NCBI GenBank assembly: GCA_027061855.1
Contig: JAMOVT010000020.1
Coordinates: forward strand, 1 to 55,335
Direction: 5' to 3'
Origin: Flavobacteriales bacterium
GTDB taxonomy: Bacteria; Bacteroidota; Bacteroidia; Flavobacteriales; Flavobacteriaceae
DNA length: 55,335 bases
Shown: piece by piece, positions 7,306-16,240 of the stretch
How positions within the stretch are numbered: the first letter of the stretch is position 1
How the letters are laid out: every line of letters starts with the position of its first letter
Made by a program: the position numbers and the translations under genes
Notes under the pieces: generated by a model
Told to the model about the DNA's origin: nothing
Databases searched by the model: none
Seen by the model: only the letters and a program-made list of their open reading frames with translations

Positions 7306-9750
7306 ATGTGGAAAAACACTCTTTTTTTATTGGCCTTTTCCTTTTTCTTTAACGTATGGGCCCAAAAAATCGAATTAAAAGGGAAGGTTATCGATACACT
7401 CCGTCAACCGGTCGGTTCTGTAAATATAATAGTGAATGAAAAAGGAGCTTCAACAGATGAAAACGGAAACTTTAGCATCCGAATCGATACCACACGGGCA
7501 AATCTCATTGTTTTTACCCATATCAATTTTCAAACAAAAAAAATTCTTCTTCCCAAAAATCAAGTTCCCGCATTTTTGACGGTCGTTCTTATTCCGGTCA
7601 AAAGTTCGATAAACGAAATTACTGTTATTGCCAAATCCAATCAAGAGAAAGAAGGCGCGATAAAATTAGGTGCTATCAATGCACAAGTGACACCCGGTGC
7701 ACAAAAAAGTGTCGAGAATATCATCAAATCTTTGCCTTCGGCAAGTGGATATGACGAACTTAGTAGTCAATATACCGTGCGCGGCGGGAATTTTGACGAA
7801 AATCAAGTCTATATAAACGGGATGGAGATTTATCGTCCTTTTTTGATACGAAACGGGCAACAAGAAGGTTTGAGTTTTATCAATCCGGATTTAGTATACA
7901 ATCTCTATTTTTACCCCGGCGGATTTGCCGCTGATAAAGGCGATAAACTTTCCTCGGTATTGGATGTTACCTATAAAAATCCCTCAAAAAATGAAACCGG
8001 TCTGCAGCTAAGCCTGCTGGGAGGAAATATATATAATGAATTCAGAAAAGGAAAAGCGGGAAATCTCATGGGAATCCGCTATTGGGACAACAGTCTCATC
8101 GTCAATAATAAGGATGTAGAGGTCGATTATCGACCCCGTTTTTTTGATTGGCAAAATCTTTTCCGTTATGATTTTTCAAAGAAATTATATGCCGAAATTT
8201 TTACGGTATTTTCACAAAACCTCTATCAATATAAACCTTTATATAAAATTACCAATTTCGGTAGTTATGCCGATGCCAAATCATTGGTGATATATTATAA
8301 CGGGGAAGAAAAAGACCGGTATCTCAACTATTTTGCCGGACTAAAAACTTCATGGAAGCCTCAAAAAGGACAGGAATGGATATATAGTGCTTCTCTATAT
8401 AATACCCAAGAGGAAGAATACTATGATTTACTGGGACAATACAATATAGGAACTCCCAATACAGATTTGGGGTCTCCGGATTTTGGCAACCCCGAAAATT
8501 TGGAAAGTCTGGGGTCCGATTTCAGTCATGCTAGAAATGATTTGGATGCATTTATCATCAATTTGGAAACTTCATACCGGCAAAAAATAAATAAAAAAAC
8601 ACAATGGAAATCAGGTATAAAACTTTCCATCGAAGATATAAAAGACCGTATCAATGAATGGCAGATGATTGACTCGGCAGGTTTTAGCCTTTATCCTCCG
8701 GGAAGTTTTACGGGAGAAGAACCTTACGATCTGGATAATTTTCCTATCGTACCTTATCAATCTACATCCGGTTTCAATCACGTCAATATCAAACGGATAA
8801 TTGCTTATAGCCAATGGCAAAAAAAATTAAATTTACCCAAAGGAAAAGCACAAGTAAATATCGGATTACGCACCCAATATTGGAAAATTACAGATTTAAA
8901 AGCGGATAATACACATTCGGATTACTCTCTGAGTCCGAGAATCCTTATCCATTATCAACCCGAATGGGAGAAAGAAGTCGAATTCCGTTTTACTACCGGA
9001 ATTTATCAGCAGGCTCCATTTTATAAAGAAATGCGAAAACCCGACGGACAATTAAACTTAGAGGTGAAAGCTCAAAAATCTTTTAGCAATTCACTTGCCG
9101 CAGATTGGTATTTAAAGCTTTGGGACAGACCTTTTAAATGGACAAACGAAGTGTATTATAAATACCTTTGGGATGTCAATCCTTACACCTTGGAAAATAT
9201 ACGTATCCGGTATTTTGCTACCAATAATGCCACTGCCTTTGCCTATGGTCTCGAAAGCCGTTTCAATGGCGAATTTATTCCCGGTATTGAGTCCTGGTTT
9301 TCCTTATCATTGATGAAAACCATGGAAAATATCGATCATCGCGGTTATATTTATCGCCCCACCGATCAACGTTTTAAATTTGCCATGTTATTCCAGGATT
9401 ATATCCCGCAAATGCCTCATTTCAAAATGTATATTAATATGGTATATATGAGCGGCCTCCCAACAGGCTCTCCCTCCTATGCCGATCCTTATGATTTTCA
9501 ATTCCGAACCAAAAACTATTTTCGTACCGACTTGGGAATTTCCTATGTATTCACAGAAAAAAAAGAAGTACCTCAATGGGTGAAAAAATTCAAATACCTC
9601 AGTGCCGGATTTGAAATTCTTAATATGTTTGATGCCCGTAACAGTATATCGAATATTTGGATCAGAGATATTTACCGGAAAGGCGTTTACCGCATTCCCA
9701 ATTATATGTCGGGTAGAACTTTTAATATTAAGATTTCGATGAAATTCTGA
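7306..9750 (+). CDS. TonB-dependent outer membrane receptor with carboxypeptidase-regulatory-like N-terminal domain
   Basis: An 814-residue outer membrane receptor. The signal peptide ends at about residue 19 (VWAQ). Residues about 22-105 form a carboxypeptidase-regulatory-like beta domain (LKGKVIDTLRQPVGSVNIIV, STDENGNFSI). A plug domain follows (about 110-230; SVENIIKSLPSASGYDELSS, YTVRGGNFDENQVYINGMEI), and the rest is an aromatic-rich 22-strand barrel ending in a phenylalanine (ISMKF), as expected for assembly by the BAM machinery. The gene is solitary, with no SusD partner, so it is not a typical polysaccharide utilisation pair. The substrate cannot be read from the sequence: siderophores, cobalamin or peptides are all possible. 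A terminator follows at 9850-9870. Confidence 0.85.
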   Translation: MWKNTLFLLAFSFFFNVWAQKIELKGKVIDTLRQPVGSVNIIVNEKGASTDENGNFSIRIDTTRANLIVFTHINFQTKKILLPKNQVPAFLTVVLIPVKSSINEITVIAKSNQEKEGAIKLGAINAQVTPGAQKSVENIIKSLPSASGYDELSSQYTVRGGNFDENQVYINGMEIYRPFLIRNGQQEGLSFINPDLVYNLYFYPGGFAADKGDKLSSVLDVTYKNPSKNETGLQLSLLGGNIYNEFRKGKAGNLMGIRYWDNSLIVNNKDVEVDYRPRFFDWQNLFRYDFSKKLYAEIFTVFSQNLYQYKPLYKITNFGSYADAKSLVIYYNGEEKDRYLNYFAGLKTSWKPQKGQEWIYSASLYNTQEEEYYDLLGQYNIGTPNTDLGSPDFGNPENLESLGSDFSHARNDLDAFIINLETSYRQKINKKTQWKSGIKLSIEDIKDRINEWQMIDSAGFSLYPPGSFTGEEPYDLDNFPIVPYQSTSGFNHVNIKRIIAYSQWQKKLNLPKGKAQVNIGLRTQYWKITDLKADNTHSDYSLSPRILIHYQPEWEKEVEFRFTTGIYQQAPFYKEMRKPDGQLNLEVKAQKSFSNSLAADWYLKLWDRPFKWTNEVYYKYLWDVNPYTLENIRIRYFATNNATAFAYGLESRFNGEFIPGIESWFSLSLMKTMENIDHRGYIYRPTDQRFKFAMLFQDYIPQMPHFKMYINMVYMSGLPTGSPSYADPYDFQFRTKNYFRTDLGISYVFTEKKEVPQWVKKFKYLSAGFEILNMFDARNSISNIWIRDIYRKGVYRIPNYMSGRTFNIKISMKF

Positions 9751-9849
9751 TTTTTTTACTTGCCATCCATTTGGAAAAAAGCCCGAAAAAGCCTAAATTT
9801 GTGAAAAAGTAAGTTTTAGACTTATCTGATATTCTCCCTCTTATTATTG

Positions 9850-9870
9850 ACCCGGAAAAACGGGTTTTTT
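9850..9870 (+). terminator. Rho-independent terminator after the TonB receptor
   Basis: Short stem ACCCG / CGGGT (9850-9854, 9861-9865) with a six-base loop and a T6 run. It lies upstream of ATG 9919, which argues against the earlier in-frame TTG (9847) as a start. Confidence 0.65.
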
Positions 9871-9918
9871 CTTATTATATATAGAGGAAATTTTAATCTT
9901 TTTATAAAAAAATACAGT

Positions 9919-11130
9919 ATGAAAATAGCTTTAATCAAAGAAAGAAAAAATCCACCGGACAGACGAGTCGTTCTCACTCCTGAACAAGCAGCCGAATTAA
10001 TGAAAAAATTTCCCGGTCTTGAAATTGTAGTGGAAAAATCGGAAGGCAGAGCTTTCTCTGATGATGAATATAAAGAAAAAGGGATTAAGATAGTCGAAGA
10101 CGTTAATGATGCCGACGTACTCTTAGGAGTGAAAGAGGTGCCTATTGATGCATTGATTCCCGGAAAAAAATATTTTTTCTTTTCTCATACCATCAAAAAA
10201 CAACCTTATAACAGGAAACTATTGCAAAGCATACTCGATAAAAACATTGAACTTTATGATCATGAAACCATCACGGGTCAAGACGGAAAAAGACTGGTAG
10301 CTTTCGGCTATTACGCCGGTGTGGTGGGAGCTTATAATACTATACGAACCTTTGGCTTGAAAAGCGGACTTTTTGAAATTCCTCGTGCGGTTGATTTAAA
10401 AGATAAAAAAGCACTTATTGAAACCTTGCAAAAAGTAAAACCTTTACTCCCTCCCATTAAAATTGTCCTCACCGGAAAAGGACGTGTAGGTAACGGAGCA
10501 AAAGAAATGCTCGACAAAATGGGAATCAAAGAAGTATCTCCCGAGGATTTCCTTTCCAAAACTTTTGAAGAACCTGTTTATACACAAATCGATGTAGACA
10601 GCTATAACAAACACAAAGAAAACAAGCCTTTTGATTTCCAAGAATTTTTTACCAAACCTGAAAATTTTACAGGTGATTTTGAAAAATTCACAAAGGTGGC
10701 TGATGTGTATATTGCCGGACATTTTTACGGACAAGGCGCACCCTATATTTTTACGCGCGAAATGGCTCAATCTCCGGGAAACAAAATTAAAGTGGTTGGA
10801 GACATCAGTTGTGACATCAACGGTCCGGTGGTTTCTACCATTAGAGCCTCCACTATTGCGGATCCTATTTACGGCTATGATCCGGCTACCGGGGAAGAAA
10901 CAAATTATAAAGAGGAAAATGCCATTGCCGTAATGGCGGTAGACAATTTACCCAATGAAATAGCCCGTGATGCCTCCGAAGGTTTTGGAAAGCAATTTGA
11001 AACCTATATTATTCCGGCCTTTTTCAATAATGACAAAGACGGCATTCTGGAAAGAGCCAAAATGACTGAAAACGGGAAACTCACTCCGCGGTTTTCTTAT
11101 TTACAAGATTATGTAGATGGCAAAGAATAA
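9919..11130 (+). CDS. Saccharopine dehydrogenase (lysine-forming)-like NAD(P)-dependent oxidoreductase of the AlaDH/PNT family
   Basis: A 403-residue soluble dehydrogenase of the alanine dehydrogenase/transhydrogenase fold. The N-terminal domain carries KERKNPPDRRVVLTPEQA and then K72 (GVKEV) and H90 (FFSHTIKKQ), whose spacing resembles the catalytic Lys/His pair of fungal saccharopine dehydrogenase. The nucleotide-binding domain has LTGKGRVGNGAKEML (about residues 184-198). The family otherwise includes alanine dehydrogenases, so saccharopine, another amino acid or a related imino acid could be the substrate. ATG 9919 was chosen because the longer frame starts inside the preceding terminator. 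The last 14 nt overlap the downstream methyltransferase, so the two are probably cotranslated. Function in lysine turnover is an inference. Confidence 0.7.
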   Translation: MKIALIKERKNPPDRRVVLTPEQAAELMKKFPGLEIVVEKSEGRAFSDDEYKEKGIKIVEDVNDADVLLGVKEVPIDALIPGKKYFFFSHTIKKQPYNRKLLQSILDKNIELYDHETITGQDGKRLVAFGYYAGVVGAYNTIRTFGLKSGLFEIPRAVDLKDKKALIETLQKVKPLLPPIKIVLTGKGRVGNGAKEMLDKMGIKEVSPEDFLSKTFEEPVYTQIDVDSYNKHKENKPFDFQEFFTKPENFTGDFEKFTKVADVYIAGHFYGQGAPYIFTREMAQSPGNKIKVVGDISCDINGPVVSTIRASTIADPIYGYDPATGEETNYKEENAIAVMAVDNLPNEIARDASEGFGKQFETYIIPAFFNNDKDGILERAKMTENGKLTPRFSYLQDYVDGKE

Positions 11131-11899
11131 TTGGGATAAGCTAAAAGATTATATAAAATGGCGAATCAAATCGGTCAATGCCCACGGTTTGCATTCGCCT
11201 TTTATGTATCGTCTGGCTACCGAATGTTTCTATGATAAAACAAATTATCCCGAATACAAAGATTTAAAAAAATACGAAAAACAGCTCAAAAAAAACCGAA
11301 AAACAATTCAAGTAAAAGACCTGGGAGCAGGCTCACAAAAATTTGCTTCAAAAGAGCGGAAAATTTCGGATATTTCCAAAATTGCCGGTAGTTCACTCAA
11401 AGAAATGAAATTCCTTTACCGCCTTTCACGCTATTTTAAACCTGAAAACATGCTGGAATTGGGAACCTCGCTGGGAAAATCGACATTATCCTTGCATCTT
11501 GGGCATCCCATTGCCGATTTCACCTCAATAGAAGGCGATCCTGCTATTTTCCGGATAGCCCAAGAAAATTTGAAACATACACCCGTTAAATTTATACAAT
11601 CCGATTTTGAAGATTATTTAAACCAACTTCCTGCCCGACAAAAATTTGATTTTGTTTATCTCGACGGAAATCATACCAAAGAGGCAACTCTCCGTTATTT
11701 TGAATTATTGCTTCCTCATTTGCATAACAACAGCCTCTTGCTTCTGGATGATATCTATTGGTCGGAAGAAATGAAAGAAGCATGGAAAATTCTAAAAAAT
11801 CATCCTCGTGTGAAACAAAGTGTTGATGGATTTCATAAAGGTTTCCTTTTCTTTAGAGAAGAGCAATTCCCCCAACATTTTTATATTCGACTCAGTTAA
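11117..11899 (+). CDS. Class I SAM-dependent methyltransferase (O-methyltransferase-like)
   Basis: A 260-residue protein with a Rossmann-type methyltransferase domain. The SAM-binding motif I is LELGTSLGKST (residues 113-123), the acidic motif II is in FTSIEGD (about 135-141), and FVYLDGNH (179-186) resembles the metal/substrate loop of O-methyltransferases. The first 100 residues are a charged helical extension (IKSVNAHGLHSPFMYRLA, at about 18-35) that is usual in the Bacteroidota versions. It overlaps the dehydrogenase by 14 nt. The substrate is unknown. Confidence 0.75.
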   Translation: MAKNNWDKLKDYIKWRIKSVNAHGLHSPFMYRLATECFYDKTNYPEYKDLKKYEKQLKKNRKTIQVKDLGAGSQKFASKERKISDISKIAGSSLKEMKFLYRLSRYFKPENMLELGTSLGKSTLSLHLGHPIADFTSIEGDPAIFRIAQENLKHTPVKFIQSDFEDYLNQLPARQKFDFVYLDGNHTKEATLRYFELLLPHLHNNSLLLLDDIYWSEEMKEAWKILKNHPRVKQSVDGFHKGFLFFREEQFPQHFYIRLS

Positions 11900-11969
11900 T
11901 TTAACAAATTTTGCAAAACTGCCAAAAAGTCTAAAATTTTAAAAATTCATTAACAAATAACTCAAAAAT

Positions 11970-11999
11970 TTGCAAATTAAAAAAATGGCACTATATTTG
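11970..11999 (+). promoter_or_regulatory. Near-consensus Bacteroidota promoter of the lysozyme-like gene
   Basis: TTG (11970-11972), 19 nt, then TATATTTG (11992-11999): a perfect match to TTG-N19-TAnnTTTG. The leader to ATG 12070 is about 60 nt. Confidence 0.75.
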
Positions 12000-12069
12000 C
12001 AAACCTTTTTTTGCTTTATTTATAATGGCGCAAAAGTTTAACAGCCGTTTTTAAGCAAAATGATGAGTT

Positions 12070-12735
12070 ATGAAAAAGACAGCAAGAAAAATTATACATA
12101 TCGGTTTAGCGGGAATATTCTCCTTCTTCCTTATTGGTTTTGTCAATAAGAAAATGGAGGAAGATTTGATTATTCCTGTTAAAATTGAGAAGGTTCAACA
12201 CGGTATAAATACTGTGTTAACCAAAGATGAACTAGATCAACTGGAACAAAGCCAAAAAGAATTGGCAATGATTCCGGGAGTAGAAAAAGATTTTGTAGGA
12301 TTCAAAGAAGCTTTGGCTTTTAAAGAATCTCAGGGAAATTATTTCCGGGTAAATACTTTAGGTTACCTGGGAAAATATCAATTCGGTCGATCTACTTTAC
12401 GCGAATTAAACATTCATAATTCCAAAGAATTTTTAAAAAATCCTTTATTACAAGAAAAAGCTTTTTTGGCTAATTTGGAAAAAAACAAATGGATGTTGCG
12501 AAAAGAAATCAAGCGTTTTGACGGCCGGTGGATTAAAGGAATCAAGATTACTGAATCAGGAATTTTGGCAGCGGCACATCTTGGAGGTGCCGGAGCTGTT
12601 AAAAAATTTCTTTGGTCATATGGAAAAGAAAGTAAAACAGATGCCTATGGCACGAAAATAGAGCATTATCTCAAAAAGTTCTCCGGATATGATCTCAGTG
12701 ACATTACGGCCAAAAGAAAGCCGGTCATTCAATAA
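12070..12735 (+). CDS. Exported or membrane-anchored lysozyme/lytic transglycosylase-like protein
   Basis: A 221-residue protein with one N-terminal hydrophobic segment (about residues 8-25), acting as signal peptide or anchor. The conserved core FKEALAFKESQGNYFRVNTL (78-97) followed by GKYQFG (101-106) resembles the catalytic Glu region of goose-type/SLT lysozyme folds, with E86 in E-S-Q-G as the candidate acid. The likely role is cutting peptidoglycan glycan strands in the periplasm during growth or envelope insertion. It has a strong own promoter and is bounded by a bidirectional terminator. Catalysis is inferred from motif resemblance only. Confidence 0.6.
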   Translation: MKKTARKIIHIGLAGIFSFFLIGFVNKKMEEDLIIPVKIEKVQHGINTVLTKDELDQLEQSQKELAMIPGVEKDFVGFKEALAFKESQGNYFRVNTLGYLGKYQFGRSTLRELNIHNSKEFLKNPLLQEKAFLANLEKNKWMLRKEIKRFDGRWIKGIKITESGILAAAHLGGAGAVKKFLWSYGKESKTDAYGTKIEHYLKKFSGYDLSDITAKRKPVIQ

Positions 12736-12756
12736 AAGAAAAATAAAAACAAACTA

Positions 12757-12795
12757 AAAATTCCCGCTAGCTTGGCTAGTGGGAATTTTATTTTT
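12757..12795. terminator. Bidirectional terminator between the lysozyme-like gene and smpB
   Basis: Fifteen-pair stem (12757-12771 with 12775-12789, one G-T pair) around a three-base loop, A-rich on the left and T-rich on the right. It serves both converging genes. Confidence 0.85.
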
Positions 12796-13274
12796 TATCG
12801 ATATTCTTTGCGAATTTGGTCTAATTGCCTTTTGATATCTCTTTCTTTCAAAAGTTCTCGTTTGTCATATTTCTTTCTTCCTCGCGCCAGCCCTATTTCC
12901 ATTTTTGCCCAGCCTTTATCGGTAATAAACATACGCAGCGGTACAATAGTCAATCCGCTTTTATCCACTTCGCGTTTCAGTTTTTTTAACTCTTTCTTAT
13001 TGAGCAATAATTTCCGTTCACGTTTAGGTTGGTGATTATAATGAGTACCATGACTGTATTCATTGATGAACATATTCACTACAAATAGTTCTCCACGGTC
13101 ATTAAATTCACAAAAGCTATCGGCTAAGCTGGCTTTCCCTTCTCTAATGGCTTTAATTTCCGTACCCACCAACTGAATTCCGGCAATATATTTATCCAGA
13201 ATTTCATAGTCAAAACGCGCCCGCTTATTGCGAATATTGATAGTATTTTTAAACTGTTTTTTTTCTTTCGACAT
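12795..13274 (-). CDS. smpB: SsrA-binding protein SmpB
   Basis: tmRNA-binding protein that delivers tmRNA to stalled ribosomes for trans-translation. The 159 residues cover the whole family length. Visible hallmarks: NIRNKRARFDYEILDKYIAGI near the N-terminus, LVGTEIKAIREGKASLADSF, the central GTHYNHQPKRERKLLL, and the basic C-terminal tail with ARGRKKYDKRELLKERD that enters the mRNA channel. It lies 22 nt downstream of a sigma-70-like gene on the same strand, probably cotranscribed. The tmRNA gene itself is not in this window. Confidence 0.95.
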   Translation of the reverse strand: MSKEKKQFKNTINIRNKRARFDYEILDKYIAGIQLVGTEIKAIREGKASLADSFCEFNDRGELFVVNMFINEYSHGTHYNHQPKRERKLLLNKKELKKLKREVDKSGLTIVPLRMFITDKGWAKMEIGLARGRKKYDKRELLKERDIKRQLDQIRKEYR

Positions 13275-13296
13275 TATTCTTTATTCTATTCATTCA

Positions 13297-14001
13297 CTAG
13301 GCTTTAACCTTGTCTCTTACCGCTACAATAATTTCTTCAACTTCCTCGGGTTTAATTCCGGTAATTTCGGCAATTTCACTATAAGATAAACCTCCCAGTG
13401 AATTCAAATCCAAAACTCGTCTGACAAATTCGGGCAATTGACCGTAAATACTTCCGAACATTGCACGCATTTTTTCATCTTGGAAATCTTCGGGTGATAA
13501 TCCCAAACTTTCTGCAAAGGCAGCTTGTGCATCAAAGTCAAATAAATATACACGCGGTTTGAATTCTTTTTGCATATATTCTATGTCTTCATCGGTTAAA
13601 TCGCTTACCAGAATAATTTCGCCATCGGCATCTGCTGTTAATTCCTCTTTTAAAATATTGAGTTCCTCTCGCAGAATTTTATCTACGGGCATTTTTTTCT
13701 TAATGGCATTTTCTTTTTTCACATAGGATTCAATAATTTCATCGGCCAATTTAAATAATTCTACCTTCAATTGTTTTTCATCTTTGATGTCATCAAATTT
13801 TTCATAAATTTTCAAATAAACATCTGCCAAAACATCAGCCGAACTGTAAAAATTGACAGGTAATTTATGTTTCACTTCATAAAAACGGATTCGGTGTTTT
13901 ATATAACGCTCTAATTTTGGCAAATAAGATTCCAGTAACTTATTGAAATCCTTTTGGTTATCTTCTTGCTTGTGTTTTTTTAATTGATCAAATTTTTCCA
14001 T
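13297..14001 (-). CDS. Divergent sigma-70-like protein (region 2-like and region 4-like helices with a long insert)
   Basis: A 234-residue soluble acidic protein. The N-terminal part (DFNKLLESYLPKLERYIKHR, then a segment with SSADVLADVYLKIYEKF) looks like sigma region 2. The C-terminal part (LSYSEIAEITGIKPEEVEEI, about residues 207-226) looks like the helix-turn-helix of sigma region 4. Between them sits an acidic stretch of roughly 100 residues, much longer than in ECF sigma factors (with DLTDEDIEYMQKEFKPRVYLFDFDAQ). It is upstream of smpB by 22 nt. No anti-sigma factor lies nearby. It could be a true alternative sigma factor or a sigma-derived regulator; I am only moderately sure of the sigma assignment. 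Confidence 0.5.
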   Translation of the reverse strand: MEKFDQLKKHKQEDNQKDFNKLLESYLPKLERYIKHRIRFYEVKHKLPVNFYSSADVLADVYLKIYEKFDDIKDEKQLKVELFKLADEIIESYVKKENAIKKKMPVDKILREELNILKEELTADADGEIILVSDLTDEDIEYMQKEFKPRVYLFDFDAQAAFAESLGLSPEDFQDEKMRAMFGSIYGQLPEFVRRVLDLNSLGGLSYSEIAEITGIKPEEVEEIIVAVRDKVKA

Positions 14002-14039
14002 AGTTATCGTTTTTCGTAAGTTTCAACAAATTTTATTCC

Positions 14040-16169
14040 TTATTTGTTGTTTTCTTTAATATAATTTAAAATTTTAGTCATTAAATGGACGCGATCCTTC
14101 CCGCGTACATTATGTTTATGTGTCGGATAAAGATAAAAATCCATTTGAATACCATTTTTAATCGCTTCGCGATGCAAGGCAAGATTATGTTGCGGCACGA
14201 CCACATCATCTTGATAGCCGTGAATCGTGAGTAATTTTCCTTTTAAATTTTTAATTTTATTCACCACACTGCTTTCTTTAAACCCCTCCGGATTTTGTTT
14301 TTCGGTATCCATATATCGTTCGCCATACATCACTTCATACCATTTCCAATCGGTTACCGGACCTCCGGCTACTCCGGCTTTAAATACCTCCGGATATTTG
14401 GTCATCAATGAAGAAGTCATAAAACCACCGAAGCTCCATCCATGTACTGCAATTCGATCTTCATCTATAAACGGCAAAGATTTTAAATAATCCACTCCAT
14501 GTAGCTGGTCTTTCATTTCCACTCTTCCCAAATGTCTGTGAATCACACTTTCAAATTTAAAACCGCGATTATCGGAGCCATGTCCGTCGACCGTAAAAAT
14601 AATATAGCCTTGATTGGCCATCCACGGCATCCAAAGAGAAGCTCCGCCCAACCATGAATTTGTGACCAATTGTGCATGAGGTCCTCCGTAAACATAAATC
14701 AATACCGGATATTTTTTTGCAGGATCAAAATCCGCAGGTTTAAACATTCGTGCATATAATTTATCTCCGTATTCTCCTTTGATACTTAACATTTCGGGCA
14801 TAGGCAAACCGGTTTCTTTTAAAGGATTCTCTGCCGTAAACAAATTTTTTCTTCTTTTTCCTTTGGTATCCGCCAAATCCACTTTTCCCGGAAGCTCAAC
14901 CGAATTATATCGATCGAGAAAATAATTTCCGGAGTCTGATAATAAGACGCGATGTGTTCCTTTTTGAGGAGTAAGATTTTTCATTTTTCCGTTTCGTGTA
15001 TCCACTCTAAACAAATGTTTTTCTCGTGGATCTTTTCCTGTTCCCACAATATACGCATAGCGCCCGTTTTTTGAAAAACCCACTATATCATTGGTCACCC
15101 ATTTGTTATGCGTTAACTGTTTCAATAATTTTCCTTGCGTATTGTATTTGTATAAATTCATAAAACCATCGCGTTCACTCAGCCAAATAAATTGATTTTT
15201 GCCATTGGCGATAAAAAAGGCGGGATGTTCGGGTTCTACCCATTTGTCATTGGTTTCTTCAAATAGAGTTTTTATAAATTTACCGTTTTCAGCATTGTAT
15301 TGATTAAACCACATATGGTTTTGATCGCGATTGACTTCGGCCAAATAGATATATTTTTCATTAGGCCCCCAGGTCAGATTGGTAGCATAATGATTGGGGC
15401 CGGCCAAATCAAATAAATCCAAATAAACGGTTTTTCCTGTTGTTAGATCATATACACCAACGCCGGGTTCTTCACTTCCTCGACCGTTCATGGGGTATTT
15501 TATATTGTGTAATTTAGCCGGTGTAACGGTAATATCCACAAGAGGATAATCATCTACTTGTGACTCGTCTTTTTGATAAAAAGCCAATTTCTCTCCGGAA
15601 GGCGACCAAAAAGTCCCTTTGGTAATGCCAAATTCACTTCTTGCTATCGCTTGACCACTTACAATGTTTTTGTCTTTGAAATCGGTTACGGTAATTTTGG
15701 AATCGGAAGGAGTGGCAATATATAAATTATTATCAATAGTATATGCTACTACTTTTTTTGAAGCATTAAAATCGGGGTTCCCGGCTTCATCGGGTAAATC
15801 GATGCTTTCAATTTTATTATTCTTATAATCAAAAAGAATTTTATCTCCTTGTTTTGAATAGACTAAAAACCGGGGTGTCACTAACTCCACATAAGGAATT
15901 CTCTTGATATCGGCTCCGGCTTTATTAAAATCTTCTTTGCTCAGGCTGCGGATTTTTTTATTTTTCTTCGCTTCAAAAAAATCCAGATTCCCTTTATTTC
16001 TATACATATAAACATCCTCTCCTTTTACCCATTGCAAATTGGATAATGATTTCGGATATAAGCCTTTATAATAGCCTAATACGGCATCTTCCAAGCTGAT
16101 TTTTTTTGTTTGTGCCACAGTTGAAAAGGTCGCAAAAACAAATAAGATATAAAGTATTTTTTTCATCAT
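14040..16169 (-). CDS. S9 family prolyl peptidase, dipeptidyl peptidase IV-like
   Basis: A 709-residue exported serine peptidase. The signal peptide is near residues 1-19 (VFATFSTVAQ). An eight-bladed-propeller N-terminal region (DPPIV_N) spans roughly 35-440 and contains YPMNGRGSEEPGVGVYDL. The alpha/beta hydrolase domain has nucleophile S579 in GWSFGG, D654 in GYQDD and H686 in THKHN, so the triad is complete. It removes X-Pro or related dipeptides from peptide N-termini in the periplasm, a common peptide-feeding activity in Bacteroidota. Either of two adjacent ATGs (16169 or 16166) could start it. It lies between mnmD and the sigma-like gene, all leftward with short gaps. Confidence 0.88.
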   Translation of the reverse strand: MMKKILYILFVFATFSTVAQTKKISLEDAVLGYYKGLYPKSLSNLQWVKGEDVYMYRNKGNLDFFEAKKNKKIRSLSKEDFNKAGADIKRIPYVELVTPRFLVYSKQGDKILFDYKNNKIESIDLPDEAGNPDFNASKKVVAYTIDNNLYIATPSDSKITVTDFKDKNIVSGQAIARSEFGITKGTFWSPSGEKLAFYQKDESQVDDYPLVDITVTPAKLHNIKYPMNGRGSEEPGVGVYDLTTGKTVYLDLFDLAGPNHYATNLTWGPNEKYIYLAEVNRDQNHMWFNQYNAENGKFIKTLFEETNDKWVEPEHPAFFIANGKNQFIWLSERDGFMNLYKYNTQGKLLKQLTHNKWVTNDIVGFSKNGRYAYIVGTGKDPREKHLFRVDTRNGKMKNLTPQKGTHRVLLSDSGNYFLDRYNSVELPGKVDLADTKGKRRKNLFTAENPLKETGLPMPEMLSIKGEYGDKLYARMFKPADFDPAKKYPVLIYVYGGPHAQLVTNSWLGGASLWMPWMANQGYIIFTVDGHGSDNRGFKFESVIHRHLGRVEMKDQLHGVDYLKSLPFIDEDRIAVHGWSFGGFMTSSLMTKYPEVFKAGVAGGPVTDWKWYEVMYGERYMDTEKQNPEGFKESSVVNKIKNLKGKLLTIHGYQDDVVVPQHNLALHREAIKNGIQMDFYLYPTHKHNVRGKDRVHLMTKILNYIKENNK

Positions 16170-16240
16170 TCGGTGTTTTAAAATAGTTTTACGAAGTTAA
16201 GGAAAATACTTCTGCTATTGAAATTCTTTGGCTTGTTTAA

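Noticed and set aside
9847-9918. Extended N-terminus of the saccharopine dehydrogenase-like protein
   Set aside because: It is encoded by the preceding terminator hairpin and its T run; the family starts at MKIALIKERK.
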